Below the pieces are notes generated by a model. That model made no database searches and was not told the origin of the DNA. It saw nothing but the letters and a program-made list of their open reading frames with translations. Positions 55,605-63,825 of a stretch of 64,000 nt of DNA are shown here, piece after piece; position 1 is the first letter of the stretch; every line of letters begins with the position of its first letter. Made by a program: the position numbers and the translations under genes. Origin of the DNA: Pseudomonas sp. RIT409 (GTDB lineage Bacteria > Pseudomonadota > Gammaproteobacteria > Pseudomonadales > Pseudomonadaceae); NCBI RefSeq assembly GCF_003052515.2, contig NZ_QARE02000024.1, forward strand, positions 1-64,000. Reading direction: 5' to 3'.

Positions 55605-55628
55605 GAGCGAGAGCTTTCGCCCTCGCTC
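55605..55628 (-). terminator. Terminator between acidic-protein and KGG genes
   Basis: GAGCGAG (55605-55611) pairs with CTCGCTC (55622-55628). On the minus strand the stem is followed by TTTTAGTTT, which ends the KGG gene; on the plus strand CTTG follows, so it may act weakly for the acidic-protein gene too. Confidence 0.7.
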
Positions 55629-55648
55629 CTTGCGCTGATCGTCATCGA

Positions 55649-55834
55649 TCAGGATTTGCGCCCTGCGCCGCCTTGTGGCATCGAGCCACCTTTCTTGTTG
55701 GCGTCGGATGCTTTCTGCCGGTCGTCGGCCACATTGCTGCCGCCCGAAGCCTGGCCGCCTTTTTTGCCTGCTTCAGAGGCTTTCTGACGATCGTTCGCGA
55801 AGTTCCCAGGGTTCGATTTTCCGGTATTAGCCAT
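55649..55834 (-). CDS. KGG-repeat stress protein
   Basis: ATG 55834 with an AGAGG Shine-Dalgarno gives 61 residues, nearly all hydrophilic. Two copies of a stress-induced KGG repeat are seen: FANDRQKASEAGKKGGQ and VADDRQKASDANKKGGS. Such con-10/GsiB-like proteins are disordered hydrophilins induced by osmotic or general stress. It has its own terminator at 55605-55628. Confidence 0.85.
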   Translation of the reverse strand: MANTGKSNPGNFANDRQKASEAGKKGGQASGGSNVADDRQKASDANKKGGSMPQGGAGRKS

Positions 55835-55857
55835 GATTACGTACCTCTTGTTATGAG

Positions 55858-55883
55858 AAGGGCGAGTCATTCGGCTCGCCCTT
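55858..55883. terminator. Hairpin upstream of the KGG gene
   Basis: AAGGGCGAG (55858-55866) pairs perfectly with CTCGCCCTT (55875-55883), followed on the plus strand by ATT. No plus-strand gene ends near it. It may isolate the T3SS promoter from read-through or act in the KGG leader. Confidence 0.4.
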
Positions 55884-56038
55884 ATTCGGATGGATCAAGC
55901 GGCAGTTGGTTTAAACAAACGGCGTACAACCGGACAGACGGATGGAGTGGCCAGTCGCCTGCTTTCCGAACGCGCGCAGTGTGGCGCAACGTCTCAGCCT
56001 CCTTCCATCATTGCCTGAAAAATTATGCCCGCGAGGGC

Positions 56039-56067
56039 GGAACCGATTCAGACCTGGGTGCCACCCA
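56039..56067 (+). promoter_or_regulatory. hrp box (HrpL promoter) of hrpA operon
   Basis: GGAACC-N16-CCACCCA matches the HrpL consensus GGAACC-N15/16-CCACNNA at every fixed position. It lies 47 nt upstream of hrpA. Confidence 0.92.
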
Positions 56068-56113
56068 TCGACACCAAGCACTTTCGCTGGTGATGACCCC
56101 AGGAGTAATCGAC

Positions 56114-56452
56114 ATGCCAGGTATTAACCCGATTTCGATGGCAGGCAATTTTGTAAACGGCGCGATCAACGGTGGTGGCCAGATCGCTCAGCAGTTGGCC
56201 GGCGCTCACTCCAACCTTGACCAGGAGAAAAACATCGCCGACTCGAGCGGCCCCTCCAAGGCCGAGCAGGCGCAAAGCGCAGCCACCGAGAAGGCCGATG
56301 CCAGCCAGGCGCGCCTGATCGCCATGCAGACGGAGGCCGACATCCGCAAGCAGACCAACGATGTGCTCAGCGCCATTCGTTCCGGCAAGGAAGACAGCGC
56401 GAACAAGGCAATCAGCGCCGAGGCGCAGAACGCCAAGGGCATCAGCTACTGA
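56114..56452 (+). CDS. hrpA: T3SS Hrp pilin
   Basis: ATG 56114 gives 112 residues. The first half is variable, with Gly/Asn-rich stretches. The second half matches HrpA pilins of the P. syringae group: ASQARLIAMQTEADIRKQTNDVLSAIRSGKEDSANK..., ending in NAKGISY. HrpA subunits build the pilus that carries effectors to plant cells. It is the first gene after the hrp box; a hairpin behind it probably keeps its mRNA abundant. Confidence 0.9.
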   Translation: MPGINPISMAGNFVNGAINGGGQIAQQLAGAHSNLDQEKNIADSSGPSKAEQAQSAATEKADASQARLIAMQTEADIRKQTNDVLSAIRSGKEDSANKAISAEAQNAKGISY

Positions 56453-56461
56453 TCATCGCGC

Positions 56462-56480
56462 GCCCCCTGAACAAGGGGGC
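56462..56480 (+). terminator. Hairpin between hrpA and hrpZ
   Basis: GCCCCCT (56462-56468) pairs perfectly with AGGGGGC (56474-56480) around GAACA, in the 51-bp hrpA-hrpZ gap. With no T-run, partial termination or protection of the hrpA mRNA end is likely. This would fit the need for far more pilin than the downstream proteins. Confidence 0.55.
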
Positions 56481-56503
56481 ATCCACCTGACGTTGGAGGT
56501 TTC

Positions 56504-57400
56504 ATGCTTAGTCTCAATGCCAGTCTCAACCCGCTGCAGAACGCTCACATCGGTACCGCCCTTTCCACAGGCAGCATCGGTGGGCAGCACGGCCCGCAGC
56601 AGTCCTTGAAGGATGTCATCAACCAACTGGCCGATGCGCTGACCCAAGGCGGTCATCTGGACCAGGACTCGCCGTTGGGCAAGATGGTGGGTGACCAAAT
56701 GAAGAAAATGAACCCGCTCGCCGCAATGATGGGAGGGGGCTCGCCGGACATGGTCAAGGCGGCGCTCAGCGACCTGATCAAAGACAAGCTGGGTGACAAT
56801 TTCGGCGCGGCGGCGGATTTTGGCCTCAGTGGCGGCGCGGGCAAACCAGACCTGATGAACCAGGTGCTCAACGGCCTGGGTAAAGCTTCGTTGGATGACC
56901 TTCTCAGCAAGCAGGGTGATGGAACGAAGTTTTCCTCTGATGACATGCCGCTGCTGGACAAGGTCGCGCAGTTCATGGACGAAAACCCGAGCAAGTTCCC
57001 GGCGCCGGATTCCGGTTCTTGGAAAAATGAGCTGAAAGAGGACAATTTCCTCGATAAAAGCGAGACCGGTGCCTTCCGGGCGGCGCTGGACATGCTCGGC
57101 GGCCAGCTCGAACAGCAGCAGAACGGCGTCAGTGACAGCAGCGGCCCGCTGGGTGGTCCGCTCAGCAGCCCATTGGACCTCGCGCCTTCCGGCGGGCAGT
57201 CCGGCCAGAACGCTGTTCAGGAGCTGGGCCAGTTGCTCGGTGGCTTGATTGAAAAAGGCCTGCAAGCCACGCAGGGCGGTGGCGAAGGCATCACCGGCCA
57301 GAACCCGCTGTTTGCTCAACACGATCTGCAAAACAGTCTGGCGCAGGCGGCCAATGCCATCGTTTCGACCCTCTTGGGCGCTGACAAGGCCGTGGCCTGA
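56504..57400 (+). CDS. hrpZ: Harpin HrpZ
   Basis: A 298-residue secreted harpin with no cysteine, rich in Gly, Leu, Gln and Ser. It begins MLSLNASLNPLQ and has harpin features: SLKDVINQLADALTQ, DSPLGKMVGDQMKKMN, LMNQVLNGLGKASLDDLLSKQG and a C-terminal NAVQELGQLLGGLIEKGLQ helix. Harpins are heat-stable, leave by the T3SS and act on plant membranes. It is shorter than typical P. syringae HrpZ (about 340-370), mainly in the Gly-rich middle. Confidence 0.9.
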   Translation: MLSLNASLNPLQNAHIGTALSTGSIGGQHGPQQSLKDVINQLADALTQGGHLDQDSPLGKMVGDQMKKMNPLAAMMGGGSPDMVKAALSDLIKDKLGDNFGAAADFGLSGGAGKPDLMNQVLNGLGKASLDDLLSKQGDGTKFSSDDMPLLDKVAQFMDENPSKFPAPDSGSWKNELKEDNFLDKSETGAFRAALDMLGGQLEQQQNGVSDSSGPLGGPLSSPLDLAPSGGQSGQNAVQELGQLLGGLIEKGLQATQGGGEGITGQNPLFAQHDLQNSLAQAANAIVSTLLGADKAVA

Positions 57401-57438
57401 TTCGACCCCCGTTCGACACCGTCTGCTGGAGAAGCCCT

Positions 57439-57813
57439 GTGACCGTTTCCAATCTCAATCACCTCAAATCGCCATCCCCCGATCTTGAGCCGCAGCTGGA
57501 TCAGGGACTGGTCAGCGGGCCTTCGCAGGCGGATGTCGACCTGTTCAATGCGGCGATGCGCCCTGACGCGGGGTTGCAGCCCAGTCACCTGTCCGAGCAG
57601 ATCGCCAGCGCACTGTCGGAGCGCCTGGGGACCATGGACAACTTTTCCCACCAGGCCATGCGCAAGATGAAAAAGGCGTCCACCACGGACGATCCGCTCG
57701 AGATCGCTCAGATGAGCCGATCCCTGTCCCAATATTCGTTGCAAATGGCGTTGACCACCAAGGTGGTCAACAAAAGCGCTCAGGCGTTCGACAAGCTGAC
57801 CAACCTTCAGTAG
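57439..57813 (+). CDS. hrpB: T3SS inner rod protein HrpB (SctI)
   Basis: A GTG start at 57439 gives 124 residues, soluble and mostly helical. The C-terminal part (DNFSHQAMRKMKKASTTDDPLEIAQMSRSLSQYSLQMALTTKVVNKSAQAFDKLTNLQ in outline) is the SctI/YscI-type rod segment. It sits between hrpZ and hrcJ, the place of hrpB in the Hrp1 cluster. It joins the inner-membrane export gate to the pilus. Confidence 0.88.
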   Translation: MTVSNLNHLKSPSPDLEPQLDQGLVSGPSQADVDLFNAAMRPDAGLQPSHLSEQIASALSERLGTMDNFSHQAMRKMKKASTTDDPLEIAQMSRSLSQYSLQMALTTKVVNKSAQAFDKLTNLQ

Positions 57814-57822
57814 AGGCCTGGC

Positions 57823-58629
57823 GTGAATTATCTGACCGCGGCTCTGATGTGCCTGATGCTGCTGCTCAGCGGCTGCAGCGACGAAACCGATCTGTTCAGT
57901 GGCCTTTCCGAACAGGATGGCAACGATGTGATCGCCAGCCTGGCCGACCAGCACATCGATGCCCGCAAACGCACGGAAAAGACCGGCGTGGTGATCGCCG
58001 TGCCCACCGCCGATATCAATCGCGCGGTACGGGTGCTGGACGCCGCTGGCCTGCCGCGTCGTTCGCGCAGCAGCCTGGGTGAAATCTTCAAGAAGGAAGG
58101 GGTGATCTCCACCCCCCTCGAAGAGCGCGCCCGCTACATTTACGCCTTGTCTCAGGAACTGGAAGCCACGCTGTCGCAGATCGACGGGGTGATCGTTGCA
58201 CGGGTGCATGTGGTGCTGCCCGAACGCATCGCCCCCGGCGAGCCGGTTCAGCCGGCGTCGGCTGCGGTATTCATCAAGCACACCTCGGCACTGGATCCGG
58301 ACAGCGTGCGCGGGCGCATTCAGCAGATGATTGCCAGCAGCATTCCCGGGATGTCGGGTGAGCCCCTGAACTCCAAAAAATTTGCCATCGTCTTCGTACC
58401 CGCTGCCGAGTTTCAGGACACCGAGCACCTGGCGCACTTCGGTCCGTTTCTGGTGGACAGCGAACAGCTGGCGTTCTGGAAAAGCATGCGATGGATCGCG
58501 CCCGTGGCGGGCCTGCTGTTGATGGCCTTGCTGATTCTGATCCTGCGCAGCGATTGGCGAAACGCCGTATTGCAACGCTTCGGCTTGCAGCGCGGCGAGC
58601 GTTCGCGCCTGCCGGTGCGCGCAGGGTGA
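57823..58629 (+). CDS. hrcJ: T3SS inner MS-ring lipoprotein HrcJ (SctJ)
   Basis: A GTG start at 57823 gives 268 residues with a lipobox LLSGC (Cys18). The periplasmic ring-building domains follow (IASLADQHIDARKR, ARVHVVLPER, SAAVFIKHTS, SRSSLGEIFKKEGVISTP). A C-terminal membrane helix lies at about 228-246. HrcJ stacks with HrcD/HrpQ-type rings in the inner membrane. Its stop overlaps the hrpD start (GTGA). Confidence 0.94.
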   Translation: MNYLTAALMCLMLLLSGCSDETDLFSGLSEQDGNDVIASLADQHIDARKRTEKTGVVIAVPTADINRAVRVLDAAGLPRRSRSSLGEIFKKEGVISTPLEERARYIYALSQELEATLSQIDGVIVARVHVVLPERIAPGEPVQPASAAVFIKHTSALDPDSVRGRIQQMIASSIPGMSGEPLNSKKFAIVFVPAAEFQDTEHLAHFGPFLVDSEQLAFWKSMRWIAPVAGLLLMALLILILRSDWRNAVLQRFGLQRGERSRLPVRAG

Positions 58630-59159
58630 TCGCAGTGGATAAACACTGGATCCAGTGGTGGTGCGCGCCGTGGCACGTGGCCCATCGCGGCTGGATCGAG
58701 CCGTTCGTCGAGGCCTGTGGTTGGCCCATGGCGCAGGCCCACCAACTGTTGCTCGGTCGGCACAGTGCGTTCTTGTCCAGCGTGGGCATTGCCCCGACTC
58801 AACCCCCCGAACCGAACGAAGGTGTGGTGCAGTGGTTGCGGTTGACCGACGATCAACGGCATCAGGCCCTGCAACTGGCGGCCAGCATCTGCCTGGGTCT
58901 CAGGGTGCCGGGTGATGGGGGCGCAGCGGATGAAGCCTGGTGCCGCGCCGTCGCCAAGGCCCTGCGCCCGGGCGCCTGGCTCGATCCGGCCACGCAGGAC
59001 CCGCGGGCTTTGCTGGCGGCGTGGGCGGGTGAGGCGTGCTGGTCCCGGCTGCGGTTGAGCTGGGCGCCCGACGCGTTACAACCCGCCTTCAATGACCTGC
59101 CCTCGAACAAACTGCAGACCCTCTGGCAGGCCGTGCTGTGGCGTGTCTCGCGGGGGTGA
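58626..59159 (+). CDS. hrpD: T3SS sorting-platform protein HrpD (SctK)
   Basis: GTG 58626 overlaps the hrcJ stop by 4 nt and gives 177 residues (about 175 in P. syringae). The sequence is Trp-rich (WIQWWCAPWHVAHRGW at the start) and alpha-helical. HrpD is the SctK-type linker of the cytoplasmic sorting platform; the call rests on gene order, length and the Trp-rich start. Confidence 0.87.
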   Translation: MIAVDKHWIQWWCAPWHVAHRGWIEPFVEACGWPMAQAHQLLLGRHSAFLSSVGIAPTQPPEPNEGVVQWLRLTDDQRHQALQLAASICLGLRVPGDGGAADEAWCRAVAKALRPGAWLDPATQDPRALLAAWAGEACWSRLRLSWAPDALQPAFNDLPSNKLQTLWQAVLWRVSRG

Positions 59160-59197
59160 ATCCCGAATCACAGCTGGTTTGAGAAAAGGAACCCGAC

Positions 59198-59782
59198 ATG
59201 CTCGCCAAACGCAGCCTTTCACTGGCGTCCTTCGACGTGCTCGCCGAACCTGTCCTGCGACGCGAGGACATCGCTGACATGCAACGTGCGTGCGAGGTGT
59301 TGGACACGGCACGACGCGAAGCTCAGCAGCTCCTCGCCGACGCGGCCGAGCAGGCGCAACGGGAGCGGGAACAGGCGCTGGCGCAGTTCTGGACGCAGGC
59401 CAACGCCGTGCTTGAAGGGCTGGAACTGCAGCGTCAGCGGTTGCAGCAAGACGCGTTGGAAACGCTCGAAGCGCTGCTCAATGAGTCGCTGGCCCGGTTG
59501 CTCGACGAGGCTTCGCTGGCCGAGCGCACCCGCGCGGTGGTGCGCAACCTTGCCGACAGCCAGCGGCATGCAGTGCTGGCCACCCTCAGCGCCCATCCGG
59601 ATCGGCTCGACGACCTGGCCGCATGGCTGGCGCAAAGTCGGTTCGCCGAACACTGGCAATTGAAGGGCGACCCCTTGATGCCCGACGACGCCTTGCGCCT
59701 GAGCGATGAGCAGGGCGCTTTCGACATCGACTGGGCCTCGTTGCGCAGGGGATTGTTGGGCGCGGACGCCGCAACGGCCTAG
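59198..59782 (+). CDS. hrpE: T3SS ATPase stator protein HrpE (SctL)
   Basis: A 194-residue protein with a central coiled coil (about 35-105, rich in E, Q, R and A: AREAQQLLADAAEQAQREREQ in outline), then a compact C-terminal domain typical of the SctL/FliH family. It regulates the HrcN ATPase. It is the last gene of the hrpA operon; the next hrp box starts 28 nt later. Confidence 0.9.
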   Translation: MLAKRSLSLASFDVLAEPVLRREDIADMQRACEVLDTARREAQQLLADAAEQAQREREQALAQFWTQANAVLEGLELQRQRLQQDALETLEALLNESLARLLDEASLAERTRAVVRNLADSQRHAVLATLSAHPDRLDDLAAWLAQSRFAEHWQLKGDPLMPDDALRLSDEQGAFDIDWASLRRGLLGADAATA

Positions 59783-59810
59783 CGGACTCGACCTTTTTTG
59801 CCCCGGAACG

Positions 59811-59839
59811 GGAACCGGACGTCGGGTGATTTCCACTCA
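59811..59839 (+). promoter_or_regulatory. hrp box (HrpL promoter) of hrpF operon
   Basis: GGAACC-N16-CCACTCA matches the HrpL consensus fully. It lies 32 nt upstream of hrpF and starts the hrpF-hrpG-hrcC-hrpT-hrpV transcript. Confidence 0.92.
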
Positions 59840-59870
59840 GGGAATGAACCCTTACCCCGGAGTATCCGCA

Positions 59871-60095
59871 ATGATCAGTTTCAAATCCCTCCAGAACCAC
59901 CTCGACCATGCCTACAGCCGGGCGCAGAGCGGCATGGAAGAGGCCGCCGAAGCCGCATCGGAAAGCGGCACCATGGAAGACCTCCAGGCTTTCAACGACG
60001 CCACCCAGCAGACCAACGTCGCCAACATGATTCTCAATGAAGGGCTGCGCGCCAAACACGGCATCACGAAAGCGATCATCGATGGAATTCAGTGA
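59871..60095 (+). CDS. hrpF: T3SS protein HrpF (SctF/E-like small protein)
   Basis: ATG 59871 gives 74 residues, the exact length seen in P. syringae. It is an acidic, helical small protein (MISFKSLQNHLDHAYSRAQSG...). HrpF is needed for pilus assembly in P. syringae and resembles a HrpA-type or chaperone-like partner. Its end overlaps hrpG by 14 nt. Confidence 0.88.
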   Translation: MISFKSLQNHLDHAYSRAQSGMEEAAEAASESGTMEDLQAFNDATQQTNVANMILNEGLRAKHGITKAIIDGIQ

Positions 60096-60513
60096 CTTCA
60101 CGGCGATCCTCGCCCGGTGGTGTGAGCAACGTCCGCTCACACCGCTGGACTGCTGGATCGACGACGCCAATGCACGGCTGGCGGTACTCGGCAATGGTGT
60201 GAGGATCAGCCTGGACCTGCTCGATCCCTACGACGGGACCGACCCGCAACGTCTCGAGGCAATGCTGACTCAAGGGGGCGCCAGTGTGGCCTGTGCGTGC
60301 GCTGGTGCGCTGGCCGTCGACCCGGACAGCCGCTGCGTGGTGCTGACCACTTGGCTGGCCGATCCCTGCGGCCCCGACGATCTGCTCGAACGACTGGAAC
60401 ACCTGGCCAATCAACGCGCCGCCTTGCTGAGCCTGCTGCAAACCTCCCTGCGCCATGCCACGGCCTTGCCGTCGGCCCGCGCGTCCCTCAATACCTGGCA
60501 ACCAGGAGTGTGA
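60082..60513 (+). CDS. hrpG: T3SS chaperone-like regulator HrpG
   Basis: ATG 60082 gives 143 residues. The acidic N-terminal half has the size and outline of T3SS chaperones (WCEQRPLTPLDCWIDDANARLAVLGNGVRISLDLL). In P. syringae HrpG binds HrpV and frees HrpS, so it relieves repression of the whole system. It is translationally coupled to hrpF and followed by hrcC after one base. Confidence 0.87.
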   Translation: MEFSDFTAILARWCEQRPLTPLDCWIDDANARLAVLGNGVRISLDLLDPYDGTDPQRLEAMLTQGGASVACACAGALAVDPDSRCVVLTTWLADPCGPDDLLERLEHLANQRAALLSLLQTSLRHATALPSARASLNTWQPGV

Positions 60514-60514
60514 A

Positions 60515-62611
60515 ATGCGCAAGGCTTTGATGTGGTTGCCTTTGCTGATGATCGGGGTGGCAAACCCCGTGCTGGCGGCGGTACCGGATGCCTGGAAACA
60601 CACCGCTTACGCCTACGATGCGCGGCAGACCGACCTGGCCACCGCGCTCAAGGACTTCGCCAAGGAGTTTGGTATCGGCCTGGACATGGCGCCGATTCAG
60701 GGCACGCTGGACGGCCGCATCCGGGCTCAGAACCCCCAGGCGTTTCTCGATCGGCTGGGGCAGGAACACCACTTCCAATGGTTCGTCTACAACGAAACCC
60801 TCTACATCAGCCCCACCGGCGAGCAAACGTCGGCGCGCATCGAAGTCTCGCCCGAGGCCGTGGATGACCTGCAGCAGGCGCTGTCCGACGTCGGGCTGCT
60901 GGACAAACGTTTCGGTTGGGGCGCGTTGCCTGACGAAGGGGTGGTCCTGGTGCGCGGCCCGGCCAAATACGTCGATTTCATCCGCACCTACAGCAAGAAG
61001 GTCGAGACCCCAGAGAAGGCGGAGAAGCAAGACATCGTGGTATTGCCGCTGAAATATGCCAACGCCGCCGACCGCACCATCCGCTACCGCGACCAGCAAC
61101 TGACCGTAGCAGGCGTCGCCAGCATCCTTCAGGAACTGTTGGAAAGCCGCTCCCGGGGCGAGTCGATCAATGGCGTGAACCTGCTCCAGGGGCAGGGCGG
61201 CGGGCGCTTGTCCGGCAGCAGCTCCGCAGGCCTGAATTACGGCGGCCTGGAAAGCGGTGGGTTCGACACCAACGCGCTGGAGCAAGGGCTGGATCGGGTA
61301 TTGGGCAGCGGTGGGAAGCGCGGTGGCACTGCCAGCGCCAGCGGCGGCCGCTCGAAGATCCGCGTCAGTGCCGATGTGCGCAATAACGCGGTGCTGATCT
61401 ATGACTTGCCCAAGCGCAAGGCGATGTACCAGAAACTGGTCAAAGAGCTGGACACCCCGCGCAACCTGATTGAAATCGATGCGGTGATCCTGGATATCGA
61501 CCGTAACGAGCTAGCCGAACTGTCCAGCCGCTGGAACTTCAATGCCGGCAGCGTCAGTGGCGGGGCCAATCTGTTCTCGCAAGGCACCAGCTCCACGCTG
61601 TTCATTCAGGACGCCGGGAAGTTCGCCGCCGACCTGCACGCGCTCGAAGGCAATGGCGCGGCCTCGGTGATCGGCAATCCCTCGATCCTCACGCTGGAGA
61701 ACCAGCCTGCGGTGATCGACTTCAGCCGCACTGAATACCTGACCGCCACCTCCGAACGCGTCGCTGACATTCAACCGATCACGGCGGGCACCAGTTTGCA
61801 GGTGATCCCCAGGTCGCTGGAAAAAGGCAACAGCTCTCAGGTCCAACTGATCGTCGACATCGAGGACGGCCAGATCGACACCTCGACGATCAACGAAGAC
61901 CAGCCCGCGGTGCGCAAGGGCAACGTCAGCACCCAGGCGGTCATCGCCGAACACGGCTCGCTGGTCATCGGTGGTTTTCATGGCCTGGAAACCAATGACA
62001 AGGTGAACAAGATCCCGCTGCTGGGTGACATCCCGGTGATTGGCAAGCTGTTGTTCCAGAACCGCAGCCGCGAACTCAGTCAGCGCGAGCGGCTGTTCAT
62101 CCTGACGCCACGCCTGATCGGCGATCAGGTCAACCCGTCGCGCTATGTGGAAATCAGCAACCCCCACGATGTCGACGACCAGATGAAACGCATCAAGCAG
62201 CGCCGCGATGGCGGTGAAACCCCGACCCGTGGCGATGTGCAGAATGCGTTCACCCAGTTGCTCGACGGCGTTGCGCCGGTGGGCTTCAACAGCGGCGAGA
62301 CATTGCCCTTCGAGCCCGACAGCCTGTGCGATCCGGGCGATGGGCTCGCGCTGGATCGCCAGCGTTCGCAATGGTTTTCCCGCAAGGACTGGGGCGTAGC
62401 CGTAGTGGTGGCAAAAAACACCACGTCCAAGCCGATTCGCATCGACGAAAGCCGTTGTGGGGGGCGTTGGGTGATGGGCGTCAGCGCCTGGCCGCACGCC
62501 TGGTTGCAACCGGGCGCAGAAAGCGAAATCTACATCGCCCTGCGTCAGCCTCAGGTGTCGACCCAGGCCAAACAGAACCGACCTTCGCTGCTCAAAGGGG
62601 CTCCACGATGA
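60515..62611 (+). CDS. hrcC: T3SS outer-membrane secretin HrcC (SctC)
   Basis: ATG 60515 gives 698 residues (701 in P. syringae). A Sec signal peptide (about 1-21, ending VLA-A) is followed by N0/N1 domains (TDLATALKDFAKEFGIGLDMAP). The C-terminal secretin domain carries EIDAVILDIDRNELAELSSRW, VIGNPSILTLENQPA and GSLVIGGFHGLETNDKVNKIPLLGDIPVIGKLLF. It forms the outer-membrane ring. The end overlaps the hrpT start. Confidence 0.95.
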   Translation: MRKALMWLPLLMIGVANPVLAAVPDAWKHTAYAYDARQTDLATALKDFAKEFGIGLDMAPIQGTLDGRIRAQNPQAFLDRLGQEHHFQWFVYNETLYISPTGEQTSARIEVSPEAVDDLQQALSDVGLLDKRFGWGALPDEGVVLVRGPAKYVDFIRTYSKKVETPEKAEKQDIVVLPLKYANAADRTIRYRDQQLTVAGVASILQELLESRSRGESINGVNLLQGQGGGRLSGSSSAGLNYGGLESGGFDTNALEQGLDRVLGSGGKRGGTASASGGRSKIRVSADVRNNAVLIYDLPKRKAMYQKLVKELDTPRNLIEIDAVILDIDRNELAELSSRWNFNAGSVSGGANLFSQGTSSTLFIQDAGKFAADLHALEGNGAASVIGNPSILTLENQPAVIDFSRTEYLTATSERVADIQPITAGTSLQVIPRSLEKGNSSQVQLIVDIEDGQIDTSTINEDQPAVRKGNVSTQAVIAEHGSLVIGGFHGLETNDKVNKIPLLGDIPVIGKLLFQNRSRELSQRERLFILTPRLIGDQVNPSRYVEISNPHDVDDQMKRIKQRRDGGETPTRGDVQNAFTQLLDGVAPVGFNSGETLPFEPDSLCDPGDGLALDRQRSQWFSRKDWGVAVVVAKNTTSKPIRIDESRCGGRWVMGVSAWPHAWLQPGAESEIYIALRQPQVSTQAKQNRPSLLKGAPR

Positions 62612-62814
62612 ATCTGCGCGGTTACGTCATTCTTCTCCTGCTGGTCGCCACGCTGGGTGGTTGTGCCAGCCATTCGGGCTGCGCGGGCTATGCCTGCAAA
62701 CGCCCGGACTCCACCGACCGCGAGCTGGTGATCTGGTGGCCGCCCGACATGCGCCAAGGCATCGATGAGCGCGATCACCAGCAGGATTACACGGTTGTGC
62801 CGCTAAAGGACTGA
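62608..62814 (+). CDS. hrpT: T3SS lipoprotein HrpT
   Basis: ATG 62608 overlaps the hrcC stop by ATGA and gives 68 residues. It has a lipoprotein signal with lipobox LGGC (Cys19), then a short Cys-containing polar part. HrpT is a small outer-membrane lipoprotein thought to help the HrcC secretin as a pilotin. Length and position fit P. syringae HrpT (67). Confidence 0.88.
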   Translation: MNLRGYVILLLLVATLGGCASHSGCAGYACKRPDSTDRELVIWWPPDMRQGIDERDHQQDYTVVPLKD

Positions 62815-62831
62815 CGGAGAAAGGGTTGACC

Positions 62832-63188
62832 ATGATTCGAGTATCGGAAAAACACGCGTTCTATTCCCACGTGGCCGCCGAGCGCGCGGCGATCTGGCCG
62901 GTGGCGAGCGGTGTGGCGTTCGTCAGCCGCCGCGAGCACCGGGACTGGGGCATCGCGCTGCACATCGAGGGGCGGGCCCTGCGTCCGGATCAGTTGCGCG
63001 ATGCCCTGGAGCGACGCTTCGCTCAGGCCGAAGTGTTCGACGAGTACTTCCTGTTTCTCGATGTGCAACGGGATTTCGTGGTCTGGCATGCGGTGCCAAG
63101 CCTTGCGGATTCGACGCTCAGTCTGGACAGCATCCGCCAGCATGAATTGATGCTGGCGGGGCTGGAGCATCTCAACGACGGTCTCTAG
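62832..63188 (+). CDS. hrpV: T3SS negative regulator HrpV
   Basis: ATG 62832 (GAGAAAGGG upstream) gives 118 residues; P. syringae HrpV has about 115. It is a small acidic chaperone-like protein (ISEKHAFYSHVAAERA-type start, ALRPDQLRDALERRFAQAEVFDEYF). HrpV holds the activator HrpS in check and is countered by HrpG. It is the last gene of the hrpF operon. In P. syringae hrcU lies next to it, but not here. Confidence 0.88.
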   Translation: MIRVSEKHAFYSHVAAERAAIWPVASGVAFVSRREHRDWGIALHIEGRALRPDQLRDALERRFAQAEVFDEYFLFLDVQRDFVVWHAVPSLADSTLSLDSIRQHELMLAGLEHLNDGL

Positions 63189-63231
63189 CCAGAAAGCAGA
63201 GGAGCAGCGCAACGCTGCGCCGAACAAACGC

Positions 63232-63252
63232 ACAGGCCCTGCATGGGCCTGT
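63232..63252 (+). terminator. Hairpin after hrpV
   Basis: ACAGGCCC (63232-63239) pairs perfectly with GGGCCTGT (63245-63252). A smaller stem, GCAGCG/CGCTGC, lies at 63204-63218. There is no T-run. Either could close the hrpF operon, which ends at 63188. Confidence 0.5.
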
Positions 63253-63408
63253 CATGTCTGGAAACATTTCCTCTTCACCGTTCACACAAACGGTCCAAGC
63301 GCAGCACGTCTGTTCAAGACCTCCAACGCCTCCCGCGACACTATGACTCATCCCTCGTCGCCGGTTCCTATGCCGGTGGCGGGCTTTCGATGATGACTGT
63401 GGTGTGCA

Positions 63409-63825
63409 ATGACCTCTTCCTTTGCCGGTGACCGTGCCCAAGACCTCGGCCTGCTGTTTCTGCGGATCAGCGGCGCACTGTTCGTGCTGTTCGTGCACGG
63501 CCTGCCCAAGCTGCTGGACTTCAAGACGCAACTGACGCTCATCGAGGACCCGTTCCATATGGGCGCGACCTTGACCCTGTGCCTGGCGATCTTCGCTGAA
63601 GTCCTCTGTCCGTTGTTCATTCTGACCGGCGTGCTGGCACGCCTGGCCTGTCTACCTATCCTCTTTCTGTTGCTGGTGGCGCTGTTGTGGGTTCACCCCG
63701 AATGGACCGTCGAGCAGGGGCAGTTCGGCTGGTTGCTGATCATTCTGTTCACCACCTTGTTGATCGCCGGGCCTGGCCGTCTGGCGCTGACTGTTCGCTT
63801 ACCGGGAGCACTCCGTCATGCCTGA
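63409..63825 (+). CDS. DoxX-family membrane protein
   Basis: A 138-residue protein with four hydrophobic helices and the DoxX pattern (GLLFLRISGALFVLFVHGLPKLLDF, EVLCPLFILTGVLARLACLPIL). It is a different sequence from the DoxX at 5679-6146. It overlaps the next gene by ATGCCTGA, so the two are coupled. Its place right after hrpV is unusual. A poor hrp-box-like sequence lies at 63260-63288. Confidence 0.82.
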   Translation: MTSSFAGDRAQDLGLLFLRISGALFVLFVHGLPKLLDFKTQLTLIEDPFHMGATLTLCLAIFAEVLCPLFILTGVLARLACLPILFLLLVALLWVHPEWTVEQGQFGWLLIILFTTLLIAGPGRLALTVRLPGALRHA

